Part shown: positions 7,102 to 11,440 of the stretch, in pieces | Layout: every line of letters starts with the position of its first letter | Numbering within the stretch: the first letter of the stretch is position 1 | Origin: Candidatus Parcubacteria bacterium | GTDB lineage: Bacteria; Patescibacteriota; Minisyncoccia; Phycocordibacterales; SBAW01 | DNA: 11,440 bases | Assembly: GCA_014379165.1 (NCBI GenBank) | Contig: JACMMG010000055.1 | Span: 1 to 11,440, forward strand | Reading direction: 5' to 3' | Notes under the pieces: model-generated | What the model was told of the DNA's origin: nothing | Databases searched by the model: none | The model's input: the letters and a program-made list of their open reading frames with translations, nothing else | Program-made: the position numbers and the translations under genes

Positions 7102-8634
7102 ATGGAAGGCCTTAAGGAAATACTCGATCAGATGAGCGGGGCTTCAGGCGAAGATCGTGCCTTGGTTGAAAAGGCCTACGTATTCGCCTCCCAAGCCCAT
7201 AAAGGCCATAAACGTCTCTCCGGCGAGCCGTATCTCGTGCATCTTGTTGAGACTGCAAAAGGCCTCGCGGCCTTGGGAATGGGGTCAAAAACTGTTGCAG
7301 CAGGACTTTTGCACGACTCAATAGAAGACGTGGGGATCTTGCCGGACACGTTAGAAAAAGAATTCGGGAAAGAAGTTCGATTCTTGGTTGAAGGTGTGAC
7401 CAAACTCGGACATTTCAAATATCATGGTGCAGAACGACATCGCGAAAGCTTGCGCAAACTGCTTGTTGCAACCGGACAGGATGCTCGCGTGCTCATAATT
7501 AAACTGATGGACAGGCTCCATAATATGCGCACGCTGAGGTGGGTACCTGAGGTAAAGCGCCACCGTATTGCAATGGAGACGCTTGAAATTTATGCCGCGA
7601 TAGCCCACCGCCTTGGTATGGGACTCGTTCGCAAAGAACTTGAAGACTTAGCGTTTGAGTACGGTTATCCGGAAGAATTCAAGGAAACAAAAACCCTCCT
7701 CCACGAAAAAGCTAAGGAAACGCGTTCGCGCCTCGAGCATATGACCCGCACGCTGCGTAAAGAGCTCGCAAAAAACGAAGTAACGAAATTCGAGACCGAC
7801 TACCGCGTCAAAGGTTTTTATAGCTTGTGGCAAAAACTCATGCGCAAAGATCGCGATATGAGCAAAGTGTATGATATTGCGGCTATTCGTATTGTTGTTC
7901 CCACCGTGGCCGACTGTTACCGCGTGCTCGGAATCGTAAATAATCTTTGGCAACCACTTCCGAATAAAATAAAAGACTATATCGCCTTTCCAAAACCAAA
8001 CGGCTATCAGAGCCTCCATACGACGGTATTTGCAGGCGACGGTGGCATTGTTGAAGTGCAGATACGCACCAAAGAAATGCATGACAAAGCCCAGTACGGT
8101 ATCGCAGCACACGTCATATATAAAGAGAAAGGTGGCAAAACACCAGGCGGAAGAGCAACATCCTTCGATTGGATACGCAGTCTTATTCCAGGCTTCGGCG
8201 GCCGTGCACCAGTCCCCAAGCTCTCCGAACAAGAAAAAAAACGCTCACGCTACGGAGCGCCCTCGGCGCCTGAATGGCTTGCGAACCTCGATGAAGAAGA
8301 AGTAGATGATCCTGATTTTGAAACAACACTGCGCACCGATATATTTACGCATCGTGTATTCGTTTTTACGCCACATGGCGATGTTGTTGATCTTCCGCTC
8401 GAAGCAACGCCAATAGACTTCGCGTACGCGATACATTCCGACATCGGCGACCATGTGGCGGGGGTAAAAGTAAACGGCAAAATGGTTCAGCTTGATACCG
8501 TGCTTGAAAATGGCGACATCGTTGAAATAGAAACACGTAAAGGAGCTTACCCAAAGCGCAAATGGCTCGACATAGCGCAAACTACGCTTGCAAGGAGGCA
8601 TATTCGCAATGCGCTTGAGCGAGAAAACAAATAA
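7102..8634 (+). CDS. rsh: Bifunctional (p)ppGpp synthetase/hydrolase, RelA/SpoT homologue without C-terminal regulatory half
   Basis: Makes and degrades the alarmone (p)ppGpp. The 510 residues contain an N-terminal HD hydrolase domain with its metal and catalytic residues (Arg38, His47, His71-Asp72, Glu75-Asp76, Asp137 in KLMDRLHNMRTL). A synthetase domain follows: RVKGFYSLWQK with Arg235, Lys237 and Ser241; YDIAAIRI with Arg263; KDYIAFPKPNGYQSLHTTV; catalytic Glu318 in EVQIRT. The loop KIKD (289-292) is the basic RxKD-like type associated with bifunctional enzymes, not the acidic ExDD of RelA. A TGS domain (~411-475, IFTHRVFVFTPHGDVVDLP) follows a charged linker, and the protein stops about 35 residues later. 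Helical, zinc-finger and ACT domains of ~700-residue homologues are missing. There is no good Shine-Dalgarno (AGG only 1 base from the ATG). Both active sites look intact. Confidence 0.95.
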   Translation: MEGLKEILDQMSGASGEDRALVEKAYVFASQAHKGHKRLSGEPYLVHLVETAKGLAALGMGSKTVAAGLLHDSIEDVGILPDTLEKEFGKEVRFLVEGVTKLGHFKYHGAERHRESLRKLLVATGQDARVLIIKLMDRLHNMRTLRWVPEVKRHRIAMETLEIYAAIAHRLGMGLVRKELEDLAFEYGYPEEFKETKTLLHEKAKETRSRLEHMTRTLRKELAKNEVTKFETDYRVKGFYSLWQKLMRKDRDMSKVYDIAAIRIVVPTVADCYRVLGIVNNLWQPLPNKIKDYIAFPKPNGYQSLHTTVFAGDGGIVEVQIRTKEMHDKAQYGIAAHVIYKEKGGKTPGGRATSFDWIRSLIPGFGGRAPVPKLSEQEKKRSRYGAPSAPEWLANLDEEEVDDPDFETTLRTDIFTHRVFVFTPHGDVVDLPLEATPIDFAYAIHSDIGDHVAGVKVNGKMVQLDTVLENGDIVEIETRKGAYPKRKWLDIAQTTLARRHIRNALERENK

Positions 8635-8653
8635 AGTCTAAGTACTAAACTGT

Positions 8654-8714
8654 ATTCGCGTCGCTCGCTCGGAAAAGAAAAATTATTTTCTTTTGTCTCG
8701 CTTTGCTAGCGAAT
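8654..8714. terminator. Bidirectional terminator between convergent genes
   Basis: Between the + strand RelA/SpoT gene and the - strand phosphatase gene, AAAAGAAAA (8673-8681) pairs with TTTTCTTTT (8686-8694) around a 4-base loop. An outer ATTCGC/GCGAAT pair (8654-8659 with 8709-8714) encloses it. T runs exist on both strands. The outer arm reaches the first base of the phosphatase stop codon. Confidence 0.6.
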
Positions 8715-9346
8715 CAACCTAGGTGCGCGTGGTCGTTCCAAACCCACAATCTCCATGGAATAGCATGGCCCTGATCGTAATGCAGAATGGTTATGCCAGT
8801 GTTTGCCGTTTCTAAGTTGTAGGTTATTTTTTTTATTTCCTGCGGCGTAGGTTTCATATCAAAAATACTATGTGCAATAAGAATGCGCAGAAAAAGACCG
8901 TGAGTGACAACTAATATTTTTTCCTCAGAACGCACAGCTAGAAAGGCCAGCGCGGCTTGCGCCCGCCGAGTATGATCCTCGTAGTTTTCTTCATCTTCGA
9001 AATGCCATCCAGGGGTGCCGTAGTTTTTGCTTATCTGTGAGTAGGCTTCCTTGGCGGTTGGATCGTCGTTAGTCAAACCCCAAAACCGTTTCGGTCCTCG
9101 GGATTCTATAAAAAGTTCTGAAAATTCCGGTTCCTTACCGATCTCTTTTGCTATATATTCGGCCGTTTGATGCGCACGAATTACAGGACTTACAATAAAT
9201 GCTTCTATAGGCAATTTAGCAACCCGTTTTGCTATAAATTGAGCTTGTTTTTGTCCTAATTCTGTCAGCGGCTCGTCAATTCCTTGATGTGCCTTACTGA
9301 CATTGGAAATACTTTCGCCGTGCCGTACAAAATAGACGGTTTTCAT
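8714..9346 (-). CDS. Histidine phosphatase superfamily protein (phosphoglycerate mutase-like)
   Basis: A 210-residue member of the His-phosphatase clade that acts through a phosphohistidine. The N-terminal signature VRHGES gives Arg8 and nucleophile His9; Arg57 in SPVIRAHQTAEYIA is the second phosphate-binding Arg; Glu81 (LFIESRG) is a candidate acid/base; His149 in VVTHGLFLRI is the second catalytic His. LTELGQKQAQ (28-37) is also typical. It resembles the broad-specificity GpmB/CobC-like phosphatases more than glycolytic mutases, but the substrate cannot be assigned. Its ATG (9346-9344) overlaps the parB TGA (9345-9343) as ATGA, and no Shine-Dalgarno is evident, so translation is probably coupled to parB. 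Confidence 0.9.
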   Translation of the reverse strand: MKTVYFVRHGESISNVSKAHQGIDEPLTELGQKQAQFIAKRVAKLPIEAFIVSPVIRAHQTAEYIAKEIGKEPEFSELFIESRGPKRFWGLTNDDPTAKEAYSQISKNYGTPGWHFEDEENYEDHTRRAQAALAFLAVRSEEKILVVTHGLFLRILIAHSIFDMKPTPQEIKKITYNLETANTGITILHYDQGHAIPWRLWVWNDHAHLG

Positions 9347-10356
9347 ATTGAGAAATTAGTCGGGTCAAAGGTATTTTCATCCCGCTCTTTTTCATCTTTT
9401 GAGCGGTCATCTAGCGCCTCCGCGGGCGTGGTATCAGGAGGAGGAATTTCCCCCGCACCAATCTTACTCTCCTCACCTGTAATTGGCGTGGAGGAAAGGT
9501 TTGCTAAAACAGGTTCCTTTGCTTCGATAATTCTTTTTTGCAGCGCAATAAAAATAGCACGCAGGTCGTCTTCGCTTGTATAGTCTATTGAAAGTTTGCC
9601 CCCATGTTCTTTTGGCTCTATAGCAACGCGCGTACCTAGTGCATCGCTTAATTCCCTTTCCATTTCAATAACCTCGGGTGAAAAAAGATATTCCTTTTTC
9701 CGGACCCGGTCTACCGCTATGCGCCGTGCAATATTTTCTGTATCACGCACGGTAAGTCGCTTCAGAAGTATTTCGCGAAATAATGTCTGTTGTTCTTGCG
9801 GCCTATCAGCCAACATAAGTATTGGACGTGTATGGCCTTCTGAGATTTTGCCATCGCGAAGCGCATCTTGCATTTCCTGCGGCATTCCAAGCAAGCGGAT
9901 CGTATTTGAAACATATTCCCTGCTCTTGCCGATCTTTTCGGCTATTTCGACATGCTTAAAGTTAAATTCCTTAGCAAGCTTGTCGAACGCCTTTGCACGG
10001 TCAATAGAATTGAGGTCTTCGCGCTGAAGGTTCTCAATAATGGCGAGTTCAAGTTTTGTTTTGTCGTCATCGTATGCCTCACGTATCAAAACCGGCACTT
10101 GAGCGATGCCGGCGATTTTTGAAGCACGTAGTCTTCGCTCTCCGGCGATAAGCTCGTACTCGGCAGCGATACCACCGTCTTCTTTTTGCACTTCTCTGCG
10201 CGAAACGGTAAGCGGCTGCAAGACGCCGTACTGACGTATAGACTTAGCTAAGTCGTTTAACTTTGCTTCGTCGAACTCCTTGCGGGGCTGGAAGGGGTTC
10301 GGCTTAATTTTATCTACTTCTATCCAAAAAATGGCGTTATTGTAAAACCCCGGCAT
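9343..10356 (-). CDS. parB: ParB/Spo0J-type chromosome partition protein
   Basis: Binds parS and spreads as a CTP-dependent clamp during chromosome segregation. From the chosen start the protein has 337 residues. The N-terminal ParB/Srx domain begins WIEVDKIKPNPFQPRKEF and continues to the CTP-binding GERRLRAS (72-79) and the ENLQREDLN box (108-116). A helix-turn-helix follows (HVEIAEKIGKSREYVSNTIRLL, 135-156), then a C-terminal dimerisation region with a Pro/Ser/Asp-rich tail that is not family-typical. A start at 10413 would put 19 residues over the tRNA-Leu gene on the other strand, so the ATG at 10356 (MPGFYNNAIFWIEVDKI) is preferred; an extended -10 box lies just 7 bases before it. No parA is in the window and no parS was spotted by eye. 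The gene forms an operon with the phosphatase. Confidence 0.9.
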   Translation of the reverse strand: MPGFYNNAIFWIEVDKIKPNPFQPRKEFDEAKLNDLAKSIRQYGVLQPLTVSRREVQKEDGGIAAEYELIAGERRLRASKIAGIAQVPVLIREAYDDDKTKLELAIIENLQREDLNSIDRAKAFDKLAKEFNFKHVEIAEKIGKSREYVSNTIRLLGMPQEMQDALRDGKISEGHTRPILMLADRPQEQQTLFREILLKRLTVRDTENIARRIAVDRVRKKEYLFSPEVIEMERELSDALGTRVAIEPKEHGGKLSIDYTSEDDLRAIFIALQKRIIEAKEPVLANLSSTPITGEESKIGAGEIPPPDTTPAEALDDRSKDEKERDENTFDPTNFSI

Positions 10357-10368
10357 AAAAGATATTCT
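10340..10368 (+). promoter_or_regulatory. Promoter for tRNA-Leu
   Basis: TTGTAA (10340-10345) and TATTCT (10363-10368), each 4/6 to consensus, are 17 bases apart. They place a start about 8 bases before the mature tRNA. The -10 overlaps the parB -10 on the opposite strand. Confidence 0.45.
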
Positions 10369-10372
10369 AACA
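10364..10372 (-). promoter_or_regulatory. Extended -10 promoter of parB, probably leaderless
   Basis: The minus strand reads TGTTAGAAT (10372-10364): TG-N-TAGAAT, an extended -10. The sequence at the -35 position (CACTCC) does not match consensus, which fits an extended -10 promoter. The box ends 7 bases before the parB ATG, so the mRNA would begin at or near the start codon with no leader. Inferred from spacing. Confidence 0.5.
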
Positions 10373-10383
10373 CAGAAGTGTTT

Positions 10384-10465
10384 GCCGGAGTGGCGGAATT
10401 GGTATACGCGCACGACTCAAAATCGTGTCTCGCAAGGGATGAGGGTTCGAGTCCCTCCTCCGGCA
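10384..10465 (+). tRNA. trnL-CAA: tRNA-Leu, anticodon CAA
   Basis: An 82-base class II tRNA. The acceptor stem GCCGGAG (10384-10390) pairs with CTCCGGC (10458-10464), with discriminator A at 10465. The anticodon stem CACGA/TCGTG encloses loop CTCAAAA with anticodon CAA, reading UUG. The long variable arm TCTC-GCAA-GGGA is diagnostic of Leu/Ser. The T arm is GAGGG-TTCGAGT-CCCTC. The 3' CCA is not encoded (genome reads A-CAAAA) and no intron is present. Confidence 0.96.
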
Positions 10466-10471
10466 CAAAAA
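10455..10471. repeat. 17-bp direct repeat, copy 1 (tRNA-Leu 3' end)
   Basis: CTCCTCCGGCACAAAAA covers the end of the T stem, the 3' acceptor strand and six bases past the tRNA. An identical copy lies at 10627-10643. tRNA 3' ends are standard attB sites for tyrosine integrases; no integrase is visible in the window. Confidence 0.7.
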
Positions 10472-10478
10472 CAATTAA

Positions 10479-10499
10479 ACCGAGAGCCTGACTCTCGGT
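10479..10499. terminator. Stem-loop after tRNA-Leu
   Basis: ACCGAGAG (10479-10486), loop CCTGA, CTCTCGGT (10492-10499): a perfect 8-bp stem. On the + strand it is followed by GATTACTGTTTTCT, a poor T tract. On the - strand it is followed by TTTAATTGTTTTT, a better one, so it may end a leftward transcript from the 10500-10640 region as well as, or instead of, the tRNA transcript. Confidence 0.5.
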
Positions 10500-10626
10500 G
10501 ATTACTGTTTTCTGCTGGGGGGAGACGAGAAAGCGAGCGCGGGCACCTTGCCAGCAGGCAAGGTCGCGTGAGCAGGGCCGAGAAATTTTTAGAAGCGACG
10601 GCGACTAAAAATGTTCTTGGCCGACG
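10500..10626. other. Non-coding, hairpin-rich stretch between the direct repeats
   Basis: No credible protein is encoded. Two strong stems are visible. ACCTTGCC-AGCA-GGCAAGGT (10545-10564) is a perfect 8-bp stem on a tetraloop. A long stem pairs GCCGAGAA+ATTTTTAG (10577-10592) with CTAAAAAT+TTCTTGGC (10605-10621), with one bulged G (10613), one G-T pair and a 12-base loop. Together with the stem at 10479-10499 this suggests a structured RNA on one strand or the remnant of an inserted element. It does not match the tmRNA, SRP RNA, 6S or RNase P hallmarks I know. Confidence 0.4.
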
Positions 10627-10643
10627 CTCCTCCGGCACAAAAA
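10627..10643. repeat. 17-bp direct repeat, copy 2 (duplicate of tRNA-Leu 3' end)
   Basis: Identical to 10455-10471, 172 bases downstream. Its A run doubles as the T tract of the leftward terminator of the HD-domain gene. It resembles an att half-site pair left by integration at the tRNA. Confidence 0.7.
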
Positions 10644-10668
10644 AGACGGCACCGCCAAAGCGGTGCCG
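10639..10668 (-). terminator. Rho-independent terminator of the HD-domain gene
   Basis: CGGCACCGC (10647-10655) and GCGGTGCCG (10660-10668) form a perfect 9-bp stem with a 4-base loop. In the minus direction TCTTTTTT follows at once (10646-10639). It lies 8 bases past the stop codon of the minus-strand gene at 10676. Confidence 0.88.
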
Positions 10669-10675
10669 CGGAATC

Positions 10676-11230
10676 TCATGCATTGCGCGAAATAAAGGCT
10701 CGCGCGTAGAGAACGATATTGAGCGTACCCCACTTCTCCTCGACTGCGTTGGTTAATTCGAGGAGATAGTCGCGCAATTGTTTCCGGCGCTCAGGACTCA
10801 TCCAGGTTCCATCCTGGTAATTGCTGACCTTATCGTAGAGTTTCCAGAGCCAGATTTCCTCCTCACGACGCCAGATTGTTGCCATTTCATCGTCGAGACT
10901 CTCGAAGGTCATGCCCTCGATGAGTTTGCGTTCGCGTCTGGTCAGGTCTTTTGGCAACTCGGCATTAGTATCTTCCAGCACGTCGTGGAAGAGAAGGACC
11001 GTGGCGCCCCGATACCGCACCGCGGGCAATAACCCTGGCTCTTGAAGAATCGTCATAGCGCACCAGACGGGGTGAACAGCATACGGAGTCTTCAGATCAA
11101 ACCGCCGCACCGTATCCGAAGGCTTCTTAGCCCCAAAGGTATGCGCATGGATGATGAAGGCGATGTGGCGCAAAAGCCGAGAAGCCAAGTGCGGTGTCTG
11201 TTGGCTTATCCGTTTTGTTTTTTTGCTCAT
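10676..11230 (-). CDS. Single-domain SpoT-like HD hydrolase, possible small alarmone hydrolase
   Basis: A 184-residue protein that is almost entirely one HD domain of the RelA/SpoT/Mesh1 type. Conserved positions in order are His30 (IIHAHTFGAKK), TPYAVHPVWCA with His53, His82-Asp83 and Glu86-Asp87 in LLFHDVLEDT, and Asp133 in LYDKVSN, matching KLADKLHN-type motifs of SpoT and Mesh1. There is no synthetase, TGS or ACT domain. By family it would cleave the 3'-pyrophosphate of (p)ppGpp or act on a related nucleotide; the substrate is inferred, and the window also holds a full RelA/SpoT protein. The ATG at 11230 has AGGGG about 7 bases upstream, one of the few clear Shine-Dalgarno sequences here. 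The gene has its own promoter and terminator, so it is a stand-alone unit. Confidence 0.8.
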   Translation of the reverse strand: MSKKTKRISQQTPHLASRLLRHIAFIIHAHTFGAKKPSDTVRRFDLKTPYAVHPVWCAMTILQEPGLLPAVRYRGATVLLFHDVLEDTNAELPKDLTRRERKLIEGMTFESLDDEMATIWRREEEIWLWKLYDKVSNYQDGTWMSPERRKQLRDYLLELTNAVEEKWGTLNIVLYARAFISRNA

Positions 11231-11262
11231 TTGTCTGCCCCTGTACGAATATTGCTGGCCGT

Positions 11263-11291
11263 AATATGCAAAAAAGTATTTACTTTGTCAA
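11263..11291 (-). promoter_or_regulatory. Promoter of the HD-domain gene
   Basis: The minus strand reads TTGACA (11291-11286, 6/6), 17 bases, then CATATT (11268-11263, 4/6). Predicted start near 11256, a leader of about 26 bases, then AGGGG and the ATG. It follows directly on the terminator of the previous minus-strand gene. Confidence 0.6.
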
Positions 11292-11322
11292 TAAAAGAAG
11301 GGCCGCCCTTGCGAGGCGACCC
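11292..11322 (-). terminator. Terminator of the minus-strand gene entering from the right
   Basis: On the minus strand GGGTCGCC (11322-11315), a 7-base loop and GGCGGCCC (11307-11300) form an 8-bp stem with one G-U pair, followed by TTCTTTTATTG. The wobble pairs only in the minus-strand transcript (the + strand would have C-A), which fixes the direction. Confidence 0.7.
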
Positions 11323-11344
11323 CTAGTGCTTAATTCTGAACAGC

Positions 11345-11440
11345 TCAACCTTGAAGTGCTTCGAGAACCCACCGGAGTGCCTCAGTGGGCTGCTTGTACT
11401 TCATGATTGGGCTACCGCAGACGAGTTGAAGGTCTTCTCG
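11345..11440 (-). CDS. 3' end of an unidentified minus-strand gene (partial)
   Basis: A minus-strand frame is open from the window edge to a TGA at 11347-11345, giving 31 residues that end MKYKQPTEALRWVLEALQG. A terminator follows 22 bases later, which supports a real gene end. Alternatively the internal ATG at 11402 starts a 19-residue peptide. I do not recognise the family; the fragment is too short to assign. Confidence 0.5.
   Translation of the reverse strand, partial: REDLQLVCGSPIMKYKQPTEALRWVLEALQG

Noticed and set aside
7648..8232. 194-residue minus-strand frame inside the RelA/SpoT gene
   Set aside because: Fully antisense to conserved catalytic domains, rich in His, Phe and Cys with no domain; a shadow frame.
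9596..10027. 143-residue plus-strand frame inside parB
   Set aside because: Antisense to the conserved HTH and Srx region, Ser/Arg-rich and low in complexity; a shadow frame.
10357..10413. Upstream parB start at 10413
   Set aside because: The extra 19 residues are antisense to the tRNA-Leu gene and lie upstream of the likely promoter. The ATG at 10356 starts just before the conserved ParB domain.
10417..10683. 88-residue minus-strand frame over the tRNA and hairpin region
   Set aside because: It runs antisense through the tRNA and structured non-coding DNA; its end (GGGTRTLI) is the familiar false peptide from antisense tRNA sequence.
11042..11406. Plus-strand frames at the right edge
   Set aside because: They overlap the well-supported minus-strand HD gene, its promoter and a terminator, and show no recognisable domain.
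1..11440. parS sites for ParB
   Set aside because: No sequence close to the TGTTTCACGTGAAACA consensus was found by eye; the 36-bp palindromes are unrelated to it.

Overview
The window looks like chromosomal DNA from a member of the Candidate Phyla Radiation (Patescibacteria, probably a Parcubacteria/Kaiserbacteria-like lineage). This is inferred from three things. There is a stand-alone PaaX/Cas2-fold protein of the type common in those genomes. The RelA/SpoT protein is short and ends after its TGS domain. Few genes have a recognisable Shine-Dalgarno sequence. TGA is used as a stop (parB, the phosphatase, the HD gene), so this is not a code-25 lineage such as Gracilibacteria.

Left part (1-3975, + strand): the 3' portion of an RND-type membrane fusion (adaptor) gene, then 13 bases later a complete RND permease gene. 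This is a two-gene export operon with no outer-membrane channel gene in view. Next comes topA (4075-6342, + strand). A perfect-consensus sigma70 promoter on the minus strand just after topA points back into it.

Middle (6438-7043): a small PaaX/Cas2-like gene bracketed by two related 36-bp palindromes. The first has the likely start codon at its centre. The second is a perfect 38-bp inverted repeat followed by a T run, just upstream of a long RelA/SpoT-like (p)ppGpp synthetase/hydrolase gene (7102-8634). This palindrome-gene-palindrome unit is the most unusual structure in the window. It could be an autoregulatory circuit reaching into the alarmone gene, or a small element whose repeats belong to the protein.

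Right part (8714-11440, mostly - strand): a histidine phosphatase gene translationally coupled to parB, then a divergent tRNA-Leu(CAA) whose -10 box overlaps that of parB. Beyond the tRNA, a 17-bp copy of its 3' end recurs 172 bp away, as att sites do. Between the copies lies a hairpin-rich non-coding stretch. Last come a single-domain SpoT-like HD hydrolase (possible small alarmone hydrolase) and the 3' end of another minus-strand gene. Each of these last two genes has its own terminator, and the HD gene also has its own promoter.

Together the genes cover export, DNA topology, chromosome partition and stringent-response metabolism. Two separate proteins carry SpoT-type HD domains.
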